Positions 1 through 6,852 of a stretch of 8,437 bases of DNA are shown piece by piece; position 1 is the stretch's first letter, and every line of letters begins with the position of its first letter. The notes under the pieces were generated by a model. The model was not told the DNA's origin. It made no database searches and saw only the letters and a list, made by a program, of their open reading frames with translations. The DNA is from Gammaproteobacteria bacterium. Lineage in GTDB: Bacteria; Pseudomonadota; Gammaproteobacteria; UBA6429; Thiohalophilaceae. The stretch spans positions 1-8,437 of the forward strand of contig QILH01000024.1 in the NCBI GenBank assembly GCA_003233255.1, read 5' to 3'. Made by a program: the position numbers and the translations under genes.

Positions 1-934
1 CACCACCAAAGGCCTCAAGTAAAAGTGTTTCACCGCGCTTAATACAATTGGTTCTAACCGCCACATCAAGAGCCAAAGGAATAGAAGCAGCGGAAGTATT
101 ACCATGATCGTGTACAGTAACAATCACATTATCCATCCCCATTTTTAACTTTTTTGCGGTTGCCTGAATAATGCGAATATTTGCCTGATGTGGAACCAGC
201 CAGTCAATATCCGATTTTTGCATATTGTTTTTTGCTAGCGTCTCGTCGACAATTCTGCCAAGGGTGTTGACCGCCATCTTAAAAACTTCGTTACCCAGCA
301 TAACCACTTTAGCTTCACCCTGCATCATTAGCTCAGGATGTTCCGATATGCCTGCAGGTACTGTTAACAAATCTTTATAACTACCGTCTGCGTGTAAATG
401 GGTGGATAAAATTCCAGGCTCTTCGCTCTCTTGCAAGATTACTGCTCCAGCACCATCACCAAATAAAACACAGGTAGAACGATCCTTCCAGTTTATAATG
501 CGCGACAAAGTTTCGGCGCCTACTATCAGGGCCGTTTTTGCTTCACCCGTTTTAATAAATTTTTCTGCTACCGATAACGCATACACAAATCCGGTACACA
601 CGGCCTGCACATCAAACGCTGCGCAACCATGGATATCGAGCCGTTCCTGAAGTAGACACGCTGTACTGGGGAAAATCCGATCGGGTGTGGTGGTGGCGAC
701 CACGATTAAATCTATATCGGTAGCATTAATACCTGCAGCCTCAATAGCTGCGCGTGATGCCTGCTCGGCTAAATCACAGGTGGTTTGATTGTCTTCAGCA
801 ATATGACGTTTTTTTATACCGGTACGATTGGTGATCCACTCGTCGGTTGTATCTACCATTTTTTCCAGATCATGATTGGTTAATACTTTTTCAGGCAAGT
901 AAGAACCTGTACCGGTAATGCGTGCGTAACTCAA
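1..934 (-). CDS. fabH: 3-oxoacyl-ACP synthase III (KAS III), C-terminus cut by window edge
   Basis: FabH condenses acetyl-CoA with malonyl-ACP, the first elongation step of type II fatty acid synthesis in the cytosol. The 311 codons present read like E. coli FabH from end to end. The family's Cys-His-Asn triad is in place: Cys113 in AVCTGF, His249 in PHQAN and Asn279 in GNTSAAS. The E. coli residues are 112, 244 and 274, so the spacing fits. The frame leaves the window inside the C-terminal EAFGGG motif, so only about ten residues should be missing. The start is TTG at 934; it gives the expected N-terminus (SYARITGTGSYLPE). It overlaps the plsX stop as TTGA and is preceded by AGGAAG at 944-939, which points to translational coupling. 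It is the last gene of the yceD-rpmF-plsX-fabH cluster inside the window; fabD, fabG and acpP usually follow, but lie outside. Confidence 0.97.
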   Translation of the reverse strand, partial: MSYARITGTGSYLPEKVLTNHDLEKMVDTTDEWITNRTGIKKRHIAEDNQTTCDLAEQASRAAIEAAGINATDIDLIVVATTTPDRIFPSTACLLQERLDIHGCAAFDVQAVCTGFVYALSVAEKFIKTGEAKTALIVGAETLSRIINWKDRSTCVLFGDGAGAVILQESEEPGILSTHLHADGSYKDLLTVPAGISEHPELMMQGEAKVVMLGNEVFKMAVNTLGRIVDETLAKNNMQKSDIDWLVPHQANIRIIQATAKKLKMGMDNVIVTVHDHGNTSAASIPLALDVAVRTNCIKRGETLLLEAFGG

Positions 935-1977
935 TTATCTTCCTTTGCCTGGTCTAGCTGACCTTCTAATTCTGTTCTAATCATGTTTGGAACATCTTTA
1001 ATTACTTCTTGTCTTGCTTCGAGGATAGCTTTACCAAACGCATAGTCATCAGCACCGCCATGGCTTTTAACCACAATACCATTTAGTCCTAGTAAACTTG
1101 CACCATTGTAAGAACGTGGGTCAAGACGCTTACCAAAGGCTTTTAGCACTGGCATCGATATCATCGCAATCAACTTGGTGAACATGTTACGTTTGAATTC
1201 TGCTTTAAGATAACCTGCAAACATTTTGGCCACCCCTTCGCTGGCCTTCAACATTACATTGCCAATAAAACCATCACACACAACAACATCAGTCGGATTC
1301 ATATAAATACCATCACCCTCAATGAATCCAACATAGTTAAGACTGCATGCCTTAAATAATCGTGCTGCTTCTTTAACACGTTCGTTACCCTTGATCTCTT
1401 CTTCACCAATATTCAGCAGACTCACTGTGGGATTGGGATTATCATCAACCGCACTGGTCAGAACTGATCCCATTACCGCAAATTCTAGAAGATGCTCTGC
1501 AGAAGAATCTATATTTGCGCCCAGATCCAGTACGTGGGTATGACCTGATATGGTCGGTAATGTAGTACAAATAGCCGGACGGTCGATGCCAGGCAAGGTT
1601 TTAAGTACAAATCTCGCCGTTGCCATCAAGGCACCGGTATTACCCGCGCTAACAGCCGCTTGTGCCAGGCCATCTTTGACCAGATTGATAGCTACGCGCA
1701 TAGACGAATCTTTCTTTTTTCGCAAAGCGTGGGATGGTTTGTCATCCATTTCAACTGTTTGAGAAGCATGCTCGATTTGCAAACGTTCATTCACGTTGCC
1801 GTCGAGTGAAGTTAATTTGGTTTTCAGTAGCGTCTCATCGCCAACCAGTATTAATTTCAGATCCGGGTGGCGTTTTAAAATATGAACTGCAGCCGAAACT
1901 GTTACATCAGGCCCGTAGTCACCCCCCATAGCATCAAGTGCGATGACAATGAGGTTATTGTTGTTATTATCTGACAT
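931..1977 (-). CDS. plsX: Phosphate acyltransferase PlsX (acyl-ACP:phosphate transacylase)
   Basis: PlsX makes acyl-phosphate from acyl-ACP and inorganic phosphate; PlsY then uses it to acylate glycerol-3-phosphate. It is a peripheral inner-membrane enzyme. Family motifs, numbered from ATG 1977: ALDAMGGD (13-20), SAGNTGAL (110-117), LDLGANID (150-157), LLNIGEEEIKG (187-197), CDGFIGN (234-240) and YNGASLLGL (290-298). A hydrophobic, basic stretch near 263-285 fits the membrane-touching helices of the family. The length is 348 residues; E. coli has 356. An in-frame GTG at 2001 would add eight residues, but it has no ribosome site and abuts a palindrome, so I prefer the ATG. That ATG has only a weak AAAGA upstream. 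A run of five Asn follows the start (residues 4-8), just before the conserved core. The stop overlaps the fabH start. Confidence 0.96.
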   Translation of the reverse strand: MSDNNNNNLIVIALDAMGGDYGPDVTVSAAVHILKRHPDLKLILVGDETLLKTKLTSLDGNVNERLQIEHASQTVEMDDKPSHALRKKKDSSMRVAINLVKDGLAQAAVSAGNTGALMATARFVLKTLPGIDRPAICTTLPTISGHTHVLDLGANIDSSAEHLLEFAVMGSVLTSAVDDNPNPTVSLLNIGEEEIKGNERVKEAARLFKACSLNYVGFIEGDGIYMNPTDVVVCDGFIGNVMLKASEGVAKMFAGYLKAEFKRNMFTKLIAMISMPVLKAFGKRLDPRSYNGASLLGLNGIVVKSHGGADDYAFGKAILEARQEVIKDVPNMIRTELEGQLDQAKEDN

Positions 1978-1987
1978 TAATTGTGTC

Positions 1988-1993
1988 TTTATA
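1988..1993 (-). promoter_or_regulatory. Possible internal -10 box for plsX
   Basis: Read on the minus strand this is TATAAA, five of six matches to the sigma70 -10 consensus. It lies so close to the plsX ATG (1977) that transcription from it would give a leader of only a few bases. The -35 position carries only a weak match (TATTCA, 17 bp upstream) and is overlapped by the palindrome at 2004-2026. It could be a regulated internal promoter or just AT-rich spacer. Confidence 0.25.
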
Positions 1994-2003
1994 TAAAGCA
2001 CTA

Positions 2004-2026
2004 CGGGACATGAATATCATGTCCCG
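2004..2026. repeat. 23-bp palindrome between rpmF and plsX
   Basis: Two perfect 10-bp arms, CGGGACATGA (2004-2013) and TCATGTCCCG (2017-2026), flank a 3-base centre, ATA. It lies in the 78-base gap between the rpmF stop and the plsX ATG. As RNA it would be a stable hairpin, but no clear T-run follows on either strand, so it is not a classic intrinsic terminator. It could be an mRNA processing or attenuation hairpin that lowers plsX-fabH relative to rpmF, or a dimeric repressor site as DNA. The structure is certain; the role is inferred. Confidence 0.8.
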
Positions 2027-2055
2027 CAGCAAATTATTAAGGTTATGGATTCCGA

Positions 2056-2238
2056 TTATTCGTTGTTATCGGTTTCAATAACTTTACGACCACGGTAATA
2101 CCCATCCGCACTTACATGATGACGCAAGTGCGTTTCACCAGAAGTAGGTTCAATAGAAAGTGTACGTTCAGATAAAGAATCATGAGAACGTCGCATTCCC
2201 CGTCTTGATGGGGTTACTTTACTTTTTTGCACTGCCAT
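2056..2238 (-). CDS. rpmF: 50S ribosomal protein L32 (bL32)
   Basis: L32 is a small basic protein of the large ribosomal subunit. The 60-residue product starts MAVQKSK and carries the family blocks RRGMRRSHD (13-21), SGETHLRHH (33-41) and ADGYYRGRKV (44-53), close to E. coli L32 (57 residues). It has no cysteines, so it is the zinc-free form. The C-terminus ends in an acidic tail (ETDNNE), slightly longer than in E. coli. The ATG at 2238 has a good ribosome site, GAGG, seven bases upstream (2249-2246). It lies 23 bases after the yceD stop, so it very probably shares the yceD transcript, and 78 bases before plsX. The yceD-rpmF-plsX-fabH order is the classic gammaproteobacterial arrangement. 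Confidence 0.98.
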   Translation of the reverse strand: MAVQKSKVTPSRRGMRRSHDSLSERTLSIEPTSGETHLRHHVSADGYYRGRKVIETDNNE

Positions 2239-2261
2239 AATGTTGCCTCACTATGTAAAAA

Positions 2262-2789
2262 TTAATCGTCTTTTTTAAGCCCAGCCAATATTGCAAAAGG
2301 ATTGGGCTTCTCGTTTTCAATCTCGGGCGCTTTGTCGTTGGTTACATACTTTGCCGCTTCGCATTCATTTAACTTATGCATCGCGATAGTCGGTAACGCC
2401 AGCAGCAATTCGTCTTCAATAACATCATTCAGTTTTAGCGGTGTTGACTCCACTAAAAACGGTTCATGTTGAAGCGGTAAATTCGCCGATTCTTGTTCCG
2501 ACCTCACCCAATTCAACTTAACCTCTAATGCAATCGGGTAGTCCATGCGCCCCATACAACGTTGGCAAATTAATGCCAAATCCGTTTTAAGCTGCCCCAC
2601 AACCAGGGGCACACCAAATTCATCTATGTCGAAGTGTAACATAACCGCAACTTTTCCAGAATCTACTTCCAATAACAGACGTAACCTCTTGAATTGATTA
2701 AGTGGAATCTCCCCTTCAAGATGAGCCCCGGTTTCGCTTAACCGAAAAGGGTCGATTTCATGGGGCAATCGCACAGTATGCTTGGACAT
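2262..2789 (-). CDS. yceD: YceD family protein (DUF177), 23S rRNA accumulation protein
   Basis: YceD/DUF177 proteins are linked to 23S rRNA accumulation; the exact mechanism is not settled as far as I know. The 175 residues match the family's usual length (E. coli 173). Hallmarks: LPHEIDPF (8-15), the CQRC pair (Cys75 and Cys78), LNDVIEDELLLALP (120-133), a later Cys143 in HKLNEC, and the C-terminal PNPFAILAGLK (162-172). The CxxC pair plus a later Cys could bind metal, though this is not shown here. The N-terminus aligns with E. coli YceD (MQKVKLPLTLDP), which fixes ATG 2789 as the start. That ATG has no Shine-Dalgarno sequence, and a strong promoter sits directly upstream, so the message should be nearly leaderless. 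It is the first gene of the cluster. Confidence 0.94.
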   Translation of the reverse strand: MSKHTVRLPHEIDPFRLSETGAHLEGEIPLNQFKRLRLLLEVDSGKVAVMLHFDIDEFGVPLVVGQLKTDLALICQRCMGRMDYPIALEVKLNWVRSEQESANLPLQHEPFLVESTPLKLNDVIEDELLLALPTIAMHKLNECEAAKYVTNDKAPEIENEKPNPFAILAGLKKDD

Positions 2790-2798
2790 AGGCCGCGA

Positions 2799-2827
2799 AT
2801 TCTAACGATCCGCCTGATCCCTGTCAA
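2799..2827 (-). promoter_or_regulatory. Sigma70-like promoter of the yceD-rpmF-plsX-fabH operon
   Basis: Read on the minus strand there is a consensus -35, TTGACA (2827-2822), exactly 17 bases, then TAGAAT (2804-2799), five of six matches to the -10. Transcription would start around 2793-2791, only two to four bases before the yceD ATG at 2789, or on the A of the ATG itself. The spacer holds a direct repeat, GGATC-AGGC-GGATC. This is the best promoter match in the window. Confidence 0.8.
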
Positions 2828-2871
2828 AAATATGTAGTGATTTATGGGTATTTCCATCCTTTTGATTACAC

Positions 2872-2902
2872 TTGACATAGCCCCCACCCCATTAGGCAAA
2901 AT
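2872..2902 (+). promoter_or_regulatory. Probable promoter of pycAB
   Basis: A perfect -35 TTGACA (2872-2877) is followed after 19 bases by CAAAAT (2897-2902), four of six matches to the -10. The spacer is longer than ideal and contains a C-rich tract (2881-2890). The predicted start near 2908-2910 leaves a leader of about 14 bases, just enough for the AAGGGAG ribosome site at 2911-2917. Its -35 lies 44 bp from the -35 of the divergent yceD promoter, so one regulator could affect both. Confidence 0.55.
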
Positions 2903-2922
2903 AGACCCTGAAGGGAGCCCGA

Positions 2923-4341
2923 ATGATAAAAAAGATACTGATTGCGAATCGAGGTGAAATTGCAGTTCGAATCGTGCGCGCCTGTGCCGAAATGGGCATT
3001 AAATCGGTCGCGGTGTATGCCGAGCCGGATCGCTACGCGTTGCACGTCAAAAAAGCCGACGAGGCTTACAGCCTGGGCCCCGACACGGTGGCGGGTTACC
3101 TCAACGCGCACCGCCTGGTCAATATGGCCAAGGCCGCGGGCTGTGACGCCCTGCATCCCGGTTATGGCTTTCTGTCCGAGAATCCGGAACTGGCTGAAAT
3201 CTGTGAGCGGCGTGGTATCTATTTTATTGGCCCGACCCCTGAGGTCATTCGTAAAATGGGCGACAAAACCCAGGCCAGAAAGGCCATGGTGGCCGCCGGT
3301 ATTCCCGTCACTCCTGGCAGCGATGATAATTTAGCCGATCTGGATGAAGCCCTTAAGGTTGCGGATGAGGTGGGTTACCCGATCATGCTCAAGGCCACCT
3401 CAGGGGGTGGGGGGCGTGGTATTCGACGTTGTAGCTCAGCCGAAGAATTACGCCGCAACTATGATCGCGTGATCTCTGAGGCCACCAAGGCCTTTGGCCA
3501 ATCCGAAGTCTTTATTGAAAAATTCATCGCCAATCCGCGTCACATTGAGGTGCAAATACTCGCGGACAAATACGGGAATACCATTAGCCTGTTTGAACGC
3601 GATTGTTCTATCCAGCGCCGACACCAGAAACTAATCGAAATCGCCCCCTCGCCACAGCTATCTGAACAACAACGGCAAATGCTGGGTAAACTCGCCGTGA
3701 GCGCATCCAAAGCCGTCGGCTATAGCAACGCTGGAACCGTTGAGTTCTTACTCGATGAGAATGAACATTTTTATTTCATGGAAATGAATACTCGCTTACA
3801 GGTCGAGCACCCGATCACCGAGGTGATTACCGGCATCGACATCGTGCAGGAACAAATTCGCATCGCGTCGGGATTGAAACTGCAATACCAACAGGACGAC
3901 ATTCAGAAACGCGGTTACGCCATTGAGTTTCGTATCAACGCGGAAGATCCTAAAAATGATTTCCTGCCCAGCTTTGGCAAAATTACTCGTTATTTTGCTG
4001 CCGGTGGACCGGGGGTGCGAACCGATGGCGCAATCTATTCGGGATACACCATCCCGCCCTACTATGATTCAATGTGCGCAAAACTCATTGTCTGGGCGCT
4101 GGACTGGGATGCTGTACTGGATCGGGCCGCACGTGCACTCAATGACATTACCGTCGCCGGAGTAAAAACAACCATCCCGTATCAATTAGAAATTTTAAAG
4201 ACCGCCGAATTTCAGGCCGGGAAATTTAATACTGGATTCATTGAAGACCACCCTGAACTGGTTAATTATTCGGTACGTATCTCAAATCGTGAACTCGCTG
4301 CGGCAATCGGTGCGGCCGTGGCCGCCAGTATGGGCTTATAG
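2923..4341 (+). CDS. pycA: Pyruvate carboxylase subunit A (biotin carboxylase subunit)
   Basis: This subunit carboxylates biotin with ATP and bicarbonate; in the two-subunit pyruvate carboxylase the carboxyl group then goes to pyruvate on PycB. The 472 residues contain the N-terminal biotin carboxylase domain (IANRGEIAVR, 7-16), the ATP-grasp domain with the glycine loop GGGGRGI (161-167), and the C-terminal domain (about 331-440). Residues matching the E. coli AccC active site are present: Lys115, Lys157, His207, Lys236, Glu274, Glu287, Asn289, Arg291, Gln293, Glu295 and Arg337. It reads closer to Pseudomonas PycA than to AccC, and the adjacent carboxyltransferase gene supports pyruvate carboxylase. 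The start has AAGGGAG six bases upstream. It ends in tandem stops (TAG TAA), 15 bases before pycB. AccC or another acyl-CoA carboxylase subunit is the less likely alternative. Confidence 0.93.
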   Translation: MIKKILIANRGEIAVRIVRACAEMGIKSVAVYAEPDRYALHVKKADEAYSLGPDTVAGYLNAHRLVNMAKAAGCDALHPGYGFLSENPELAEICERRGIYFIGPTPEVIRKMGDKTQARKAMVAAGIPVTPGSDDNLADLDEALKVADEVGYPIMLKATSGGGGRGIRRCSSAEELRRNYDRVISEATKAFGQSEVFIEKFIANPRHIEVQILADKYGNTISLFERDCSIQRRHQKLIEIAPSPQLSEQQRQMLGKLAVSASKAVGYSNAGTVEFLLDENEHFYFMEMNTRLQVEHPITEVITGIDIVQEQIRIASGLKLQYQQDDIQKRGYAIEFRINAEDPKNDFLPSFGKITRYFAAGGPGVRTDGAIYSGYTIPPYYDSMCAKLIVWALDWDAVLDRAARALNDITVAGVKTTIPYQLEILKTAEFQAGKFNTGFIEDHPELVNYSVRISNRELAAAIGAAVAASMGL

Positions 4342-4356
4342 TAAGAAGAGAATATT

Positions 4357-6192
4357 ATGACAAAAATAAACATTACGGACACCATTTTGCGGGATGCACA
4401 TCAATCCTTGATTGCGACACGTATGCGCACAGAAGACATGTTGCCAATCTGTGAAAAACTGGATCAGGTCGGTTACTGGTCACTCGAGGCCTGGGGAGGT
4501 GCCACTTTTGATGCGTGTATCCGTTTTTTAAAAGAAGACCCGTGGGAACGATTACGAAAATTAAAAGAAGCTTTGCCGAATACACCTTTACAAATGTTAT
4601 TGCGTGGCCAAAACTTGTTAGGTTATCGCCATTATGCCGATGATGTAGTGAAAAACTTTGTTGCAAAAACCGCCGATAACGGCATGGATGTGTTTCGTAT
4701 CTTTGATGCCCTGAACGATCTGCGCAACCTGCGCATTTCCATTGAAGCGGTTAAGGAATCGAATAAACATGCACAAGGGGCGATCTGTTACACCACCAGC
4801 CCGGTGCATGGCATAAAACAGTTTGTGCAAATGGGCAAACAAATGCAGGAGATGGGTTGTGATAGCGTGGTCATCAAGGATATGGCTGGCTTGCTTACCC
4901 CTCATGTTACGGGCGAACTGGTTTCAGAACTGGTGAATAATTTATCCGTCCCTGTCCATATTCATTCGCATGCCACGTCAGGTCTGGCCGACATGTGCCA
5001 GTTAAAGGCGATTGAAAATGGCGTCAGTGGAATTGATACCGCGATATCCTCCTTTGCTGGCGGCACCAGTCACCCGCCCACTGAAAGCATGGTTGCAGCA
5101 CTAAGAGGTACCGAGTTTGATAGCAAGCTTGATCTTGAGCTACTGCAAACGATTGGGTTTTATTTTTACGATGTACGAAAAAAATATCACCAGTTCGAAA
5201 GCGAATACACAGGCGTCGATACCCGGGTGCAGGTAAACCAGGTGCCGGGTGGCATGATTTCAAACCTTGCTCACCAGTTAAAAGAACAGGATGCAATTAA
5301 CCGTATGCAGGAAGTTCTAATCGAGATCCCAAAAGTACGTGCCGAGCTTGGCTACCCTCCCCTGGTCACGCCGACGTCTCAAATTGTCGGCACCCAGGCG
5401 GTAATGAATGTTATCGCTGGTGAACGTTACAAAACCATCACCAATGAAGTTAAGCTCTATTTGAAAGGCCGTTATGGCAAGGCACCAGGCAAAGTGGATG
5501 AAAACGTCCGCCGCCAGGCTATTGGTAATGAAGAAGTCATCGATGTGCGCCCCGCTGATTTACTGCCAGCCGAATACGCCAGATTAAAAAAAGAGATTGG
5601 TGGACTGGCATTAAATGACGAAGATGTTTTAACCTTCTTGATGTTTCCCGACATAGGTCGTGATTATTTACAACAACGCAAAGATGATAACCTCACGCCC
5701 GAAACACTCGATGCGTTTAATAACGATTCAAATGCGGCCTGCCTGGCGGCAACCGAGTTTAATGTTGCCATACATGGTGAGACCTATCATATTAAAATCA
5801 ATGGCACCGGTTACCGCAACCAACCAAGTCGGCCCTACTACATAAGTATTGATGGTGTACCCGAAGAAATCATTGTTGAACCGCTTGATAGCATCACCCT
5901 GGGCCTGGAGACCAATGGTGTTTCTGCATCGAATAGTACCTTATCAGGCTCAAATGGACGACCGCAAGCTACCCAACCCGGTCATGTTACCACCTCCATG
6001 CCCGGCACGATCATTGAGGTAATCGTCGCTGAAGGCGATACCGTTCAGGCTGGCGATGCGGTTCTAATTACAGAGGCAATGAAAATGGAAACGGAAGTTC
6101 AGGCCCCCATCGCCGGCACCATTAAATCTATTTTAGTAAATAAAGGTGACACCGTAACGCCCGACGAAATGTTAATTGAAATCGCAGAATAA
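4357..6192 (+). CDS. pycB: Pyruvate carboxylase subunit B (carboxyltransferase and biotin carrier; OadA-like)
   Basis: PycB transfers the carboxyl group from biotin to pyruvate, giving oxaloacetate to refill the TCA cycle or start gluconeogenesis. The 611 residues comprise a carboxyltransferase TIM barrel (about 4-265) with TILRDAHQS (9-17, Asp13), LLRGQN (81-86), VIKDMAG (172-178, Lys174 the likely carbamylated metal ligand) and the metal histidines in HSHATSG (His203, His205). A PYC/OADA domain follows (about 290-510), then a flexible Ser/Asn/Gly/Gln linker (about 519-543) and a biotinyl domain (about 544-611) with the EAMKMET motif. The biotinylated lysine is Lys576. AGAAGAG precedes the ATG. 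It is homologous to the alpha subunit of sodium-pumping oxaloacetate decarboxylase, but the membrane subunits OadB and OadG are absent and a biotin carboxylase lies directly upstream, so pyruvate carboxylase is the better call. Confidence 0.93.
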   Translation: MTKINITDTILRDAHQSLIATRMRTEDMLPICEKLDQVGYWSLEAWGGATFDACIRFLKEDPWERLRKLKEALPNTPLQMLLRGQNLLGYRHYADDVVKNFVAKTADNGMDVFRIFDALNDLRNLRISIEAVKESNKHAQGAICYTTSPVHGIKQFVQMGKQMQEMGCDSVVIKDMAGLLTPHVTGELVSELVNNLSVPVHIHSHATSGLADMCQLKAIENGVSGIDTAISSFAGGTSHPPTESMVAALRGTEFDSKLDLELLQTIGFYFYDVRKKYHQFESEYTGVDTRVQVNQVPGGMISNLAHQLKEQDAINRMQEVLIEIPKVRAELGYPPLVTPTSQIVGTQAVMNVIAGERYKTITNEVKLYLKGRYGKAPGKVDENVRRQAIGNEEVIDVRPADLLPAEYARLKKEIGGLALNDEDVLTFLMFPDIGRDYLQQRKDDNLTPETLDAFNNDSNAACLAATEFNVAIHGETYHIKINGTGYRNQPSRPYYISIDGVPEEIIVEPLDSITLGLETNGVSASNSTLSGSNGRPQATQPGHVTTSMPGTIIEVIVAEGDTVQAGDAVLITEAMKMETEVQAPIAGTIKSILVNKGDTVTPDEMLIEIAE

Positions 6193-6214
6193 ATGTTAAG
6201 GTAGTGACCCGGGA

Positions 6215-6245
6215 TTCCAGTTATAATACACTCTCACAACTGGAA
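6215..6245. repeat. Inverted repeat bracketing the maf -10 box
   Basis: Perfect 8-bp arms TTCCAGTT (6215-6222) and AACTGGAA (6238-6245) are separated by 15 bases. The interval contains the rest of the TATAAT box and the predicted transcription start of maf. Arms in this position suit a repressor operator; as RNA it would be a modest hairpin with a large loop. No T-run follows, so it is not a terminator for pycAB. Confidence 0.5.
6222..6227 (+). promoter_or_regulatory. -10 box of a probable maf promoter
   Basis: A perfect TATAAT lies 40 bases before the maf ATG at 6267, so transcription would begin near 6234 with a leader of about 33 bases. No good -35 hexamer is found at 16-18 bp; G at 6220 half-matches an extended -10. 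If used, it rules out the GTG at 6204 as the start of maf on this transcript. Confidence 0.45.
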
Positions 6246-6266
6246 CCAAAGAAAGCAACGCCTTAC

Positions 6267-6851
6267 ATGAACATGCAGCTAATCCTGGCATCAACCTCTC
6301 CTTTTCGCAGAGCCATTCTCGAAAAACTTAATATTCAGTTTGAAACTATTGCACCGCAGAATGTCGACGAAACACCGATGGCGGGTGAAATTCCCGAACA
6401 ACTCGTCTCGCGCCTAGCCGAAGCCAAAGCCAAGGCGGTTGGTGAGTCATTATCGAATTCATTGGTGATCGGTTCCGATCAGGTTGCGGTGGTCGATGGT
6501 CAGATAGTCGGTAAGCCCCTTGAACATGAAAATGCAGTTAAGCAGCTTAAACGTGCCTCAGGGAAACGGGTTAGCTTTCTTACCGGCTTGTGTTTATATA
6601 ATACGGAGTCAAAACGTGTTCAGGTTGAAGTTGTTCCCTTTAATGTAATATTTCGGCCGTTAACCGACAATCAAATTGAACATTATTTAAAGGTAGAACA
6701 GCCTTATAACTGTGCCGGTAGCTTTAAATCGGAAGGTATGGGAGTTGTATTGTTTGAACGCATGGAAGGAGACGATCCGAACACGTTAATCGGTTTACCG
6801 TTGATCAGGCTGGTTCGAATGTTAGAAAGTGAAGGTTTTACCATTCTCTAA
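6267..6851 (+). CDS. yceF: Maf-like nucleotide pyrophosphatase, YceF type
   Basis: Maf proteins hydrolyse non-canonical nucleoside triphosphates; E. coli YceF prefers 7-methyl-GTP. The 194 residues equal E. coli YceF in length and share its blocks: LILASTSPFRRA (5-16), VDETP (33-37), IGSDQV (68-73, with Asp71 as the family's catalytic acid), GKPL (82-85), CAGSFKSEGMG and DPNTLIGLPLI near the C-terminus. The frame opens at GTG 6204, but the extra 21 residues have no counterpart in the family and that GTG lies upstream of the TATAAT box. I therefore start at ATG 6267; ATG 6273 is also possible, and neither has a strong ribosome site. In E. coli yceF is the direct divergent neighbour of yceD; here pycAB lies between them. 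The stop lies one base from the stop of the converging gene. Confidence 0.93.
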   Translation: MNMQLILASTSPFRRAILEKLNIQFETIAPQNVDETPMAGEIPEQLVSRLAEAKAKAVGESLSNSLVIGSDQVAVVDGQIVGKPLEHENAVKQLKRASGKRVSFLTGLCLYNTESKRVQVEVVPFNVIFRPLTDNQIEHYLKVEQPYNCAGSFKSEGMGVVLFERMEGDDPNTLIGLPLIRLVRMLESEGFTIL

Positions 6852-6852
6852 T

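Noticed and set aside
1978..2001. Eight-residue N-terminal extension of PlsX from GTG 2001
   Set aside because: No ribosome site precedes the GTG, and it lies directly against the palindrome. ATG 1977 gives a normal N-terminus, though this cannot be settled from sequence alone.
2004..2026. Intrinsic terminator after rpmF
   Set aside because: The hairpin is strong, but no U-run follows in either direction; plsX and fabH would normally be co-transcribed through it.
2866..3334. Alternative frames over the start of pycA on both strands
   Set aside because: They are shadows of the clearly conserved PycA frame and show no family features.
4357..6192. Alpha subunit of a sodium-pumping oxaloacetate decarboxylase
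   Set aside because: The domain layout fits, but the membrane subunits OadB and OadG are not present and a biotin carboxylase gene sits 15 bases upstream, which fits pyruvate carboxylase.
6204..6266. N-terminal extension of Maf from GTG 6204
   Set aside because: The 21 extra residues have no counterpart in the family, AAGG is only two bases from the GTG, and a TATAAT box lies downstream of it. ATG 6267 gives the normal family start and length.
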